From Bacteroidota bacterium (lineage in GTDB: Bacteria > Bacteroidota > Bacteroidia > Chitinophagales > JADJOU01): 64,000 bases of DNA. The notes under the pieces are model-generated. The model was not told where the DNA came from, did no database searches, and saw only the letters and a list, made by a program, of their open reading frames with translations. Every line of letters begins with the position of its first letter. Position 1 is the first letter of the stretch. The position numbers were made by a program, and so were the translations under genes. The stretch is taken from the NCBI GenBank assembly GCA_016713645.1, contig JADJOU010000020.1, positions 13,979-77,978 of the forward strand, read 5' to 3'. Below are positions 37,975 through 46,748 of the stretch, piece after piece.

Positions 37975-39119
37975 TCTAAATCTTTGGCATAGGTTTCATC
38001 CATATGTCCAACGGCGTAAAAGGCAATCAGCAAGGTCGCACAACCAATGATTAATGCGCTGTATATGATAATATTTGGATTGGGATTCCCTCCGCTACTC
38101 GCAAAGAGCGGGTTACTAGAGTTTGAAAATGATGTTCTCAAAAATTTAAATCCAATTAAAAGAAAAGGCAAAAATCCCCTGACAAAATTTGGAACTGTCG
38201 TAGTAACAGTTGCGCGGAGATTGGTGCCAAATTGCTCAGAAGCAATAGTTACGAAAATCGCCCAATAGCCTCCCGCTAGTCCTAAGAATCCGCAAATTGC
38301 ATAAAACACCCAAGGTGAATCACTTTGGTTGAATAGATAGAGTGGAATGCCAATCGCTGTGAGCCCTAAAAAGGCATAGACGATTTTCTTGCGCGATTTA
38401 AATATTTGGCTAAAAAATCCACTTAAGAAATCACCCAAAGAAGTGCTCGCATAAAATATTCCTACGGCCATGGGCGATTCAATGCCCTGAACCCCAATTG
38501 CCTTGGCGAATTCTGGAGAAAAAGTCACCAATATGCCAATTAAAAACCATATGGGTAAGCCAATAGTGATGCATTGTAAGTATTTGTAAAATCTCTTTTT
38601 ATTATTGAATAACATAAAGAAATTTCCTCTTGAGACGTCTTTTGTTCTGACCGATTTATACATGCCCGATTCAAATACACCAACTCTTAAGAGGAGAAGA
38701 ACCAAGCCCATGCCACCGCCGATATAATATGCCACTCGCCAATCAACGGAACTGCCCACCATGGCTGCCATTACGCCACCTAAAACTCCAAATGAGACAA
38801 TGGCCATTGTGCCGTATCCCCGCTTCTCCTTTGTCATGGATTCGCTGACCAATGTAATTCCAGCCCCCAATTCTCCAGCCAATCCAACTCCAGCGACGAA
38901 CCGCCAAATTGCATATTCCTCTATCGTTTGAACAAAACCATTGGCAATATTGGCGATTGAATACATCACAATAGATCCAAATAAAACAGAAAGTCGACCT
39001 TTCTTATCTCCTAAAATTCCCCATAATATACCGCCTAGCAACATTCCATACATTTGCATTGAAATGAGGTGCTCTCCTTGCTCCAAACAAGCAGATTCTG
39101 GAATGCCGATACTCATCAA
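37962..39119 (-). CDS. MFS transporter apparently lacking its first membrane helix
   Basis: 385 residues with about 11 hydrophobic segments. Motif A appears as GILGDKKGRLSVLFGS between TM2 and TM3, RFVAGVGLAGELGAGITLVSE at TM4, and SEQFGTNLRATVTT late, typical of the sugar/anion-porter subgroup that also has AALGYFVDIYDL in TM1. Here TM1 is missing: the frame starts SIGIPESACLEQGEHLI directly. Upstream, an ATG at 39158 gives MAQKRS and then stops, and fragments (MLDRV) resemble the normal N-terminus, so a deletion of roughly 90-100 bp around 39115-39135 is suspected. Substrate unknown. Convergent with the PLP enzyme. Confidence 0.75.
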   Translation of the reverse strand: MMSIGIPESACLEQGEHLISMQMYGMLLGGILWGILGDKKGRLSVLFGSIVMYSIANIANGFVQTIEEYAIWRFVAGVGLAGELGAGITLVSESMTKEKRGYGTMAIVSFGVLGGVMAAMVGSSVDWRVAYYIGGGMGLVLLLLRVGVFESGMYKSVRTKDVSRGNFFMLFNNKKRFYKYLQCITIGLPIWFLIGILVTFSPEFAKAIGVQGIESPMAVGIFYASTSLGDFLSGFFSQIFKSRKKIVYAFLGLTAIGIPLYLFNQSDSPWVFYAICGFLGLAGGYWAIFVTIASEQFGTNLRATVTTTVPNFVRGFLPFLLIGFKFLRTSFSNSSNPLFASSGGNPNPNIIIYSALIIGCATLLIAFYAVGHMDETYAKDLDYSE

Positions 39120-39203
39120 ACTCTATCCAACATTGTTTTAACTCCTTTTTTGAGCCATAAATCATTTATTTTATCACTATGAGCATTTCAATTTTTTAAG
39201 ATC

Positions 39204-40073
39204 TTGTTGAAAGAAAAAGAAATACAAGCCATGATAGCCCTTTTGGATGATAATGATTCAGAAGTAGTCAATCATGTGAAAAATCAATTGATCGCTCAGG
39301 GAATGTCGATACACGAATTACTTCAAGAGACCGTGTTGGAATGTGACAGTGAAATTGCTATTGAGAATTTGATGGAAGTAATCATCGAATTGCAAGGTCG
39401 AGATTTAATATCCGATTTTCAGCGATGGTTATTGACTGCTGATAAATCGCTCTTAGAGGGAGCTTTTCTAATCGCTAAAACAGCTTTTTTTGACTTTGAT
39501 TACAAAAAGTATGTGGCTTCATTGGATAAATTGAAAAAAGAGGTTTGGATGGAAATCAATCAACATCAAACACCTTTTGAACATGTGAGTATTATCAATC
39601 AAATTCTATTTATTCAAAACAAATTTAAAGTTGTCGATCATTTAGATGAACCCGATTTGTTCTCCCTACCGTATGCTATAGATGCTCGCAAAGGCAATAT
39701 TTATTCTATTGGACTGCTCTATGCAATCATCAGCGAATTATTGCATTTCCCTATTTATCCTGTTGATTTAGAAGATCATTTGATATTGGCGTATTGCAGG
39801 GATTTTGAAGAGAATAAAATACTCTTGCAAGAGGATGTGCTGTTTTATATCAATCCGGAAAAAAAGGGCGCTATTTTTTCAAAAAATGAAATAGATGCAT
39901 ATATTGAGAAAAAGCATTTAAGTCCAGAGGCTAGATTCTATCAACCCGCTTCAAACATAAAGATCATTAAATCGATTTTGAAAGTTCTTTCCAATTTTAA
40001 AAGTATAGGTGAAGGATATCAAGCGAAATTAATCCTGCAGTTGATTGATTTAATCGATCAAGTAGAATCTTAG
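39204..40073 (+). CDS. Transglutaminase-like (SirB1 family) protein
   Basis: 289 residues; TTG start at 39204, as no ATG lies upstream in frame. A helical N-terminal half is followed by SLPYAIDARKGNIYSIGLLYAIISELLHFPIYPVDLEDHLIL, which matches the SirB1 / transglutaminase-like core in which the family's Cys is often replaced; here Ser stands in GNIYSIG. Members are often near cell-division or regulatory genes; none is evident here. Ends 1 bp from the convergent flippase. The enzymatic activity is doubtful. Confidence 0.75.
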   Translation: MLKEKEIQAMIALLDDNDSEVVNHVKNQLIAQGMSIHELLQETVLECDSEIAIENLMEVIIELQGRDLISDFQRWLLTADKSLLEGAFLIAKTAFFDFDYKKYVASLDKLKKEVWMEINQHQTPFEHVSIINQILFIQNKFKVVDHLDEPDLFSLPYAIDARKGNIYSIGLLYAIISELLHFPIYPVDLEDHLILAYCRDFEENKILLQEDVLFYINPEKKGAIFSKNEIDAYIEKKHLSPEARFYQPASNIKIIKSILKVLSNFKSIGEGYQAKLILQLIDLIDQVES

Positions 40074-40074
40074 T

Positions 40075-41327
40075 TTACATGTAAAATGAGAGTGCATAAG
40101 CGGCGATAATGACCATACTCATAACAAGCCATTTTTTTACTTCTGTGTATTGGGAAAAAAGCGTGCCATTCATATTTTTTAATTGCCATATTAAGAAAGC
40201 CTTGTCAAAACTATAGGCAATGACAGATCCAATGGCAATTCCCAATATGCCCAAAACTTGCATTAGCAAATAGGAGAGAAGGATATTGATGATCAATTCA
40301 TAAATCGAAGATTTTAGTATCGTTTTAGTTTGACCAATGCTATTTAAAATCGTCTGGGGAAATAAGGTTCGCGGAATTAAGAGCAATAAGTAAGTATTAA
40401 ATATCAATGCGCTCTCTGTGAATTTTTCTGTAAAGAAAAAAGCGAATAAAAACTTGCTGCTCATCATTAATACAATGGATAAAGGAAAGGAAATATTCAT
40501 GATGAATTCACCACTTTTTTTCAAATAGGCCAATCCTTCCTTATAGTGAGACGAAATTTTAGGAATGGCGCTGATACTTAAGGCATTTGCTAGCACAAAA
40601 ATAATAGGCAATTCACGCGCTCCATATCGATAAATAGAAAATTTTTCCGAAGCGAACTTTTCAACAAGTATTCCATCTATATACTCTCCAGAGCCGCTAA
40701 TTAAGATTGAGAGTGAGAGTGGTGCCGATATTTTTATTAATTCAGAAATTGCTGACCAATCTATGGTGAATAATGATGTTAGCTTTTCTGATTTAAAAAG
40801 GATGATTGCAATGATCAACCATTTGAAACATTGAAATGCAATCATGTATTCAATAATTTCAGGGAGGGAATCTCCCAGTAAAATAGAAGCAATGGATGTG
40901 CCGAAAATAAAGAGTCCATAGCCAATCAAGGATGCATGTTTTTTATTCCGCAATAGATAATACTCGATGATATATCCGATGGGTTGAAAAATCAATAAGT
41001 AAAAACAGGACATGGCTATACTTGGTCGATCAATAAAATACAATAACCCCATGATGAGCATTGAAAATAGCGCACTCATTGCGAATAGCCCTTGAAGCGT
41101 TGCAATTATTTGCTCTTCGCGCGATTTTAAGTATTGATTGAGTATACCAGATGTCCAAAAAAACTAAGAAAAGATACCCAGAATAGAATATGCTCGTATT
41201 CATTGATGTCTTCCATGGAATATCCGCGATGAGTAAGCAGCACACCAGCGATGATAATGCCGCCATAGCGCATCAATTGAAACAATTGAAAGGCGTTGAC
41301 TGGGATATTTTTTATGCGTTGAATCAA
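40075..41327 (-). CDS. Oligosaccharide flippase / polysaccharide biosynthesis membrane protein (frameshifted)
   Basis: About 417 residues with 10-12 membrane segments and the MOP/Wzx-like pattern (GYIIEYYLLRNKK, APLSLSILISGSGEYIDGILVEKF, RELPIIFVLANALSISAIPKIS). One missing base in the A7 run at 41157-41163 splits the gene; correcting it joins LFWVSFLSFFWTSGILNQYL to the downstream LKSREEQIIATLQGLFAMS. It probably flips lipid-linked sugars across the inner membrane. No glycosyltransferases are adjacent. The upstream gene at 41364 is divergent. Confidence 0.8.
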
Positions 41328-41363
41328 GATTAAAAAGTAAATTTGAACAAAATATTTAAGAAA

Positions 41364-42137
41364 ATGAAATTCTTTTACACCTGTTTCGCTTCATTGTCTT
41401 TCTCAATGCTATTTGCTCAAGAGGAAAAACAGTTGAAAATAGCTGAGTTTGGCAGAGTAAAAGTGTATAAAGTAATTGAGGATATCAAGTCTTTTGAAAA
41501 GGCTTATTTGAGACTAGATACACTACTTATGAAGCAAGATAGTTCGCAGCTGATGGCAAATTTTGAAACGCGAAATTTTCAATTGGGAGCGGATACCAAG
41601 AAGCCCAGTAATAATCTTTGCGCCAATTCTGACAAAGGGCAACACATTCATTTTATTCTCGACAATGAGCCTTATACGGCACTTTATACAGGCAATAATA
41701 TTTTTAAGTCTACACCTGGACATCATGTCTTGCTCGCTTTTTTAGCGCGCTCTTATCATCAAAGTCTTAAATTGCCCAATACTTTTTTAGTCAAAGAATA
41801 CACCATTGGAAAAGCAGAGGATGATTTTAAAGAAAAAAAAGCACACCTTTTTTATTCTAGGCCCAAAGGGACTTATGTAGATGTCGATACAGCGAGTATC
41901 TTGATTGATTATTTTCTTCTAAATACAGTTTTATCTCCTAAGGGGAATAAAGTGCAAATTGAATTGGATAGCGATATTAAATTCACCGTGGATTCATGGA
42001 CGCCGCTTGCTGTAAATGGATTGAATGTAGGCGAACATCAATTAAAATTGACATTGGTTGATAAAAAAGGACTTCCTATCAACAGCAAATTCAATGGCGT
42101 CACTAGGAAATTTATTCTCGCTAATTCACCTAAATAA
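41364..42137 (+). CDS. Conserved exported protein, unknown function
   Basis: About 257 residues from ATG 41364; the frame is open from a TTG at 41343. A signal peptide (MKFFYTCFASLSFSMLFAQ) precedes a soluble domain with GQHIHFILDNEPYTALYT, STPGHHVLLAFLARSYHQSLK and a late WTPLAVNGLNVGEHQLKLTLVDKKG. The last part looks like a beta-sandwich resembling small periplasmic phosphate/ligand-binding domains (DUF4399-like feel), but no family is certain. TAAATTTG at 41338-41345 matches a -7 element, though no TTG lies at the right spacing. It precedes the peptidase by 33 bp. Confidence 0.6.
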   Translation: MKFFYTCFASLSFSMLFAQEEKQLKIAEFGRVKVYKVIEDIKSFEKAYLRLDTLLMKQDSSQLMANFETRNFQLGADTKKPSNNLCANSDKGQHIHFILDNEPYTALYTGNNIFKSTPGHHVLLAFLARSYHQSLKLPNTFLVKEYTIGKAEDDFKEKKAHLFYSRPKGTYVDVDTASILIDYFLLNTVLSPKGNKVQIELDSDIKFTVDSWTPLAVNGLNVGEHQLKLTLVDKKGLPINSKFNGVTRKFILANSPK

Positions 42138-42170
42138 AACAATCTTACATTCAAATTCTCTACTCTTTTT

Positions 42171-43880
42171 ATGAAGTATACATTTTCTGAAATCCCTTTT
42201 TCAGTTCCTAATTTTAAAGAAATTAAACAAAAATTTGAGTCAATTGACCAGGCCATTCAGCAAGCATCTAGCAAGGAAGAAGTCCTGAGGAACTATGATG
42301 CATACAATGATTTGGTCTTGGAATACAGTACGTTGAATAGCATTGCGACCATTAAGTTCTATGGTGATTTGAGCAATGAAGAAGCAAAAAAAGTCTATTT
42401 GCAGTTTGATGAAAACAATCCCATTTTAGATCCACTTTCGAAGTCAATCAATCGCTCACTTTTCAATTCTTCATTTAAAGAAGCATTGAAGGAAGATTTG
42501 GGACAGCGATTTTTTGAATTATTGGAATTTGAAGTCAAATTATACAATCCGAATATTCAAGCGGAGACTGCTCGAATTAGTCAACTCTGCACACAATATG
42601 AAGAATTGGCCTCTAAAGCGAATTATTCTATTGATGATAAGAATTATAATGAAATGGGCTTGATGGTTTTAAAGACCTCTGGAGATCGATCGATTCGCAA
42701 AAAAGCGATGGAAGCTTCAACCTCCTTTTTCTATTCTAATAAAAAAGAAATTGGCGATATTTTTTCTGAACTGGTGAAAAAACGCCATGAGATCGCGCAG
42801 AAATCTGGACTTCAAAACTACCACGATTATTCATTCATCTATTATGGTCGCACTGGATATAATAAACAGGATATCGAGCATTTTAGAAACCATGTTGCAA
42901 AACACTTTAAACCCTTGCAAGAGCGTTTGATGGAAATTCGCAAAGAGGAATTGAAATTAGAGCAAATCAAGTATTATGATTTGACCGTATTATTTGATTC
43001 AGGTTCACCGCGAACCTATGGAAGTAATGAGGAAAAATTGAATCATGCTGTTGAAATGTATGATAAGATGTCGCCTCAAACGGGCGCAGTCATGCGCATG
43101 ATGAAGGAAAAGGAATTATTTGACATCGACAATCGCCCGAATAAATTAGGCGGTGGATTTATGTCTCCTCTTTCTTATTACAAAGTGCCCTATATTTTTA
43201 CAAGCTTTGGCGGCTCCTCCTTTGATTATACTGTTTTGACCCATGAGTTTGGGCATGCCTTTCAATACACGCATAGCCTGCAGTCTAAGTACATGTTGAT
43301 GAATGGACCATCCCTTGATGCAGGTAGAAACATTTTCAATGGCGATGGAAATTTTTGCATATCCTTATGTTCCCATGTATTTCAAACAGGATTCTTCGAA
43401 ATTCTACTTAGACCATTTAAAAGCAAATATTGGTCAGATAATCAATATGAGCTTTGGCGATGAATTTCAACAAATGGTCTATGAAAATGTAGATTGGACT
43501 GATGAGGATAGAAATAACGCCTATTTGGCAATGCAACAGAAATATACCATTCCTGCAGATAAAGATCATAATGCCTATTTAATAGAGGGAAATGACTGGA
43601 AGTCCAATAGCCATTTTGTTACCATTCCCTTTATTATATCGATTACGGATTTGCTATTTCAATTGCTCTTCAATTGTATCAAATCATGAAAGTGGATTAT
43701 CAAAAAGCATTGGATATTTATATCAAACTCTGCGAAAATAGCGCTGGATTGAATTTGATGAAGCTAATTGAGATTACAGGATTAAAATCTCCATTTGAAG
43801 AGGAGACAATTCGCGAACTAGCAGAATTTTTAAAAGGCGAAGTGGAATTGGCCTATGCTAATTTTAAAGCGACGAAGTAG
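42171..43880 (+). CDS. M3 family oligoendopeptidase (PepF-like, two frameshifts)
   Basis: About 569 residues when rebuilt. Zinc metallopeptidase of cytoplasmic peptide turnover. The active site VLTHEFGHAFQYTHS (HExxH with a third ligand downstream) is near residue 360, after GGGFMSPLSYYKVPYIFTSFGGS. Two shifts: at about 43318-43325 (extra base; the family sequence SLDAxETFSMAMEIFAYPY resumes) and at 43630-43632 (missing T; the family sequence PFYYIDYGFAISIALQLY resumes). The first shift falls just after the catalytic helix, before the third zinc ligand Glu (ETFSMAMEI). The C-terminal part is intact. Confidence 0.88.
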
Positions 43881-43896
43881 AAAGCTAAATTGGATT

Positions 43897-44691
43897 TTAG
43901 TGCCTATCCTTAATGCTTCTAAATCCTCGCATTAAACCAATTTTGGAGTTTTTGATAAAAGTGAGAATGAGGTCTCTCTCTGGCGTTGGGTTCAATGTTG
44001 TCTCGATGATATCAGTCGCCTTTGAAATATTAAAACCGCGCACATAGAGAATTCTATAGATATCCATGATATGATTGATTTGCTCTTGGCTAAATCCTCT
44101 TCTTCTCAAGCCGATAGAATTTACACCGTGATAGGTCAATGGGAATCTCGCCCCTTTTACAAAAGGCGGAACATCTTTATTGAGTGAGGTATTTCCTGAG
44201 ATAAAACAATGTATGCCAATTCTTGTGAATTGTTGAATATTGACACCACCTCCTATAATTGCCCAATCACCAATTTCCACGTGGCCTGCTAAATTCACGG
44301 AATTTGCTATGACACAATTATTCCCAACGATACAATCATGAGCAACGTGTGTATAGGCCATGAGCAGTGTATTAGAGCCTATGGACGTCTGATTGCTATA
44401 GGTTGTTCCTTTATTGATGGTGGCAAATTCTCTGATAACTGTATTATCGCCAATGATTGTCAATGTCTGCTCTCCATTGAATTTTAAATCTTGAGGCACA
44501 GCGCTAATTACCGCTCCTGGGAAAATCTTACAGTTTTTTCCAATCCTCGCACCATCATAAATCGTGACATTAGAGCCAATCCATGTGCCTTCTGCAATCT
44601 CAACATTTCCCATGATGGTTGTAAATGGATCTATCGTGACGTTCGCGGCAATTTTAGCGTCTGGATGAATATAAGATAGGGGTTGAATCAT
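43897..44691 (-). CDS. lpxA: Acyl-[ACP]--UDP-N-acetylglucosamine O-acyltransferase
   Basis: 264 residues. First step of lipid A synthesis, transferring 3-hydroxyacyl from ACP to UDP-GlcNAc. Left-handed beta-helix hexapeptides (AKIAANVTIDPFTTIMGNVEIAEG, WIGSNVTIYDGARIGKNCKI), the catalytic His in MAYTHVAHDCIVG, and the C-terminal helical part (RRRGFSQEQINHIMDIYRILY). An in-frame extension to 44796 has no similarity; ATG 44691 gives the standard start MIQPLSYIHPDA. It shows the organism makes lipopolysaccharide-type outer membrane lipid. Adjacent lpxD/lpxC are not in the window. Confidence 0.96.
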   Translation of the reverse strand: MIQPLSYIHPDAKIAANVTIDPFTTIMGNVEIAEGTWIGSNVTIYDGARIGKNCKIFPGAVISAVPQDLKFNGEQTLTIIGDNTVIREFATINKGTTYSNQTSIGSNTLLMAYTHVAHDCIVGNNCVIANSVNLAGHVEIGDWAIIGGGVNIQQFTRIGIHCFISGNTSLNKDVPPFVKGARFPLTYHGVNSIGLRRRGFSQEQINHIMDIYRILYVRGFNISKATDIIETTLNPTPERDLILTFIKNSKIGLMRGFRSIKDRH

Positions 44692-44856
44692 TTTAATACG
44701 GCATGTTTTTTTTATTCTACGTGAATAAAGTTTAATCGTCAAAATTACTTGGTAAAAATATAATATACTGCATAGTATATCATTTTCATTCTCCACATTG
44801 AGAGAATGGATAGTTTCTAAGTATTTACAGGTCTTTGTGCGGTTTTTTAACGGCTT

Positions 44857-45143
44857 TTACACATCAAATTCTTCCCAGAAATCTTTGGCTCTATCTGGAT
44901 TAATGGTTTTGTAATACTCTAGTAGACGAATATAGAGCCCTTCGCCTTTACCCATTTTGGTAATTTTAAGGGAGAATTTTCCAGGGCTGCTTCAATTTCA
45001 CTTTTATGAATATTTTGCTCGTCAATATATGAATCAACCAAATTGCCAATATTGGGCAAATGATCATCAATATCTTGGTAGAAAGCATCTAGTAAGGCTT
45101 CCATCTCTTTGTTGATATGATGTATGGTTCTTTCTTCGCTCAT
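44857..45143 (-). CDS. Small conserved hypothetical protein (frameshifted)
   Basis: About 95 residues. The N-terminal half is helical and acidic (ALLDAFYQDIDDHLPNIGNLVDSYIDEQ); correcting a missing base in the T4 run at 44964-44967 gives a C-terminal half KITKMGKGEGLYIRLLEYYKTINPDRAKDFWEEFDV with stop at 44857. Not recognised. It starts 18 bp downstream of the gpmI stop on the same strand and 165 bp before lpxA on that strand, so it may share the gpmI transcript. Confidence 0.55.
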
Positions 45144-45160
45144 GTTTTAGATTGAATCGC

Positions 45161-46664
45161 TTATACCACAAGAATGTTGCCAAACATTTCTGATGGAATG
45201 GGAATATGCATTATTTTTAGAATGGTTGGGGCGATATCTCCAAGCTTTCCATCGTTTATTTGTTTGAATTCCTGGCAAATAGCAAAAACGGGTACTGGAT
45301 TTTTAGTGTGGGCTGTATTCGGACTTCCATCCTCATTAATCATATAATCTGCATTCCCATGGTCTGCAATAATAATCGCATTGTATTCATGTTTTAGAGC
45401 TGTTTTCATCACTTCTTGAAGACAATGATCCACGGTTTCAATCGCTTTCACCGCTGCTTCAAATACCCCTGTATGACCTACCATATCAGGATTCGCAAAA
45501 TTTAAGCAGATAAAATCTGGATGGTGATGGTTCATTTCCTCGCAAATTGCATGGGTAATTTCTTTCGCACTCATTTCCGGTTGTAAATCATAGGTCGCTA
45601 CCTTTGGAGATGAAATCATAATGCGCTTTTCATCGTGAAATGGTTGCTCCCTGCCTCCCGAAAAGAAGAAAGTTACATGCGGGTATTTCTCCGTCTCAGC
45701 AATCCTGACCTGAGATTTATTGTTTTTTGCAAGGACTTCTCCGAGCGTCATCTTGAGGTTGTCTTTATTGAATACATTTTTGATCCCGACAAATGATTCG
45801 CTATACTTTGTCATGGTGATATAATTCAATGTCAACTTCTTCATTTGAAAATCTGGCTTATCCTCTTGGGTGAGTACTTCCGTGATTTCTCTGCAACGAT
45901 CGGTTCTAAAATTAAAACAGAATACGGCATCTCCCTCGCGAATGGGCGTGAAGTTTTGCGCAATGATAGGTTTGATAAACTCATCTGTCTCTCCAGCAGC
46001 ATATCTCGTTGAAATGGTCGATTTGAAATCTGCGCTTTGTTCGCCTTTTCCATCTACCAGCATATCATAGGCTAACTTCACTCGTTCCCAGCGTTTATCT
46101 CTATCCATGGCATAGTATCGACCGCACACAGAAGCGAGTTTAGCTCCATGGTTTTGCATAATCTTCAATCTCAGTGATAAATCCCAATCCACTCTCTGGA
46201 TCTGTATCTCTACCATCCGTGAAGGCATGAATAAATATATCTTTTACGCCTGCCTCTTGAGCGAAGGCAATGATTGACTTTAAGTGATTGATGTGGCTGT
46301 GAATACCGCCATCAGAGACCAATCCAAGCAAGTGCAATGGCTTTTGTTTTTCAATGCAATACTTGAACATTTCATTCATTACAGGATTTTCTTTTAATTC
46401 ATTGCTTTCAATGGCGACATTGATGCGCTGTAATTCTTGATAAACGATTCTGCCTGCTCCGATATTCAAATGGCCCACTTCAGAATTGCCCATTTGACCA
46501 TTGGGTAGCCCAACTTCAGCGCCATAGGTAATCAATCTAGCATGGGGGTAATTTTTATAAAGACTATCAACATACGGCGTGGAAGCTGCAGCGATGGCGC
46601 TGCTCGCCTTAATGGATCCTTCTCCCCATCCATCTAATATGATAAGTATTAATTTATTTGACAT
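45161..46664 (-). CDS. gpmI: 2,3-bisphosphoglycerate-independent phosphoglycerate mutase (frameshifted)
   Basis: Interconverts 3- and 2-phosphoglycerate in glycolysis, with two Mn ions. About 500 residues after removing one base near 46147-46155. The phosphatase domain starts ILIILDGWG; phospho-Ser near residue 61 in QMGNSEVGHLNIGAGR; the substrate domain holds SDGGIHSHINHL, FTDGRDTDPESG, then after the break CGRYYAMDRDKRWER, FNFRTDRCREIT and metal-binding DHGNADYM and NFANPDMVGHTG. Both halves are needed, and the sequence is continuous across the break (DYA-KHGAKLASV), which argues for a reading error. The small downstream gene is probably cotranscribed. Confidence 0.92.
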
Positions 46665-46748
46665 GCTTGATATTTAAGTGCAAATCTACAACTTAAAGAG
46701 GCAATATGGATTAAAAACACTTCTGTGAATTTAATTGAATATTTTGTT

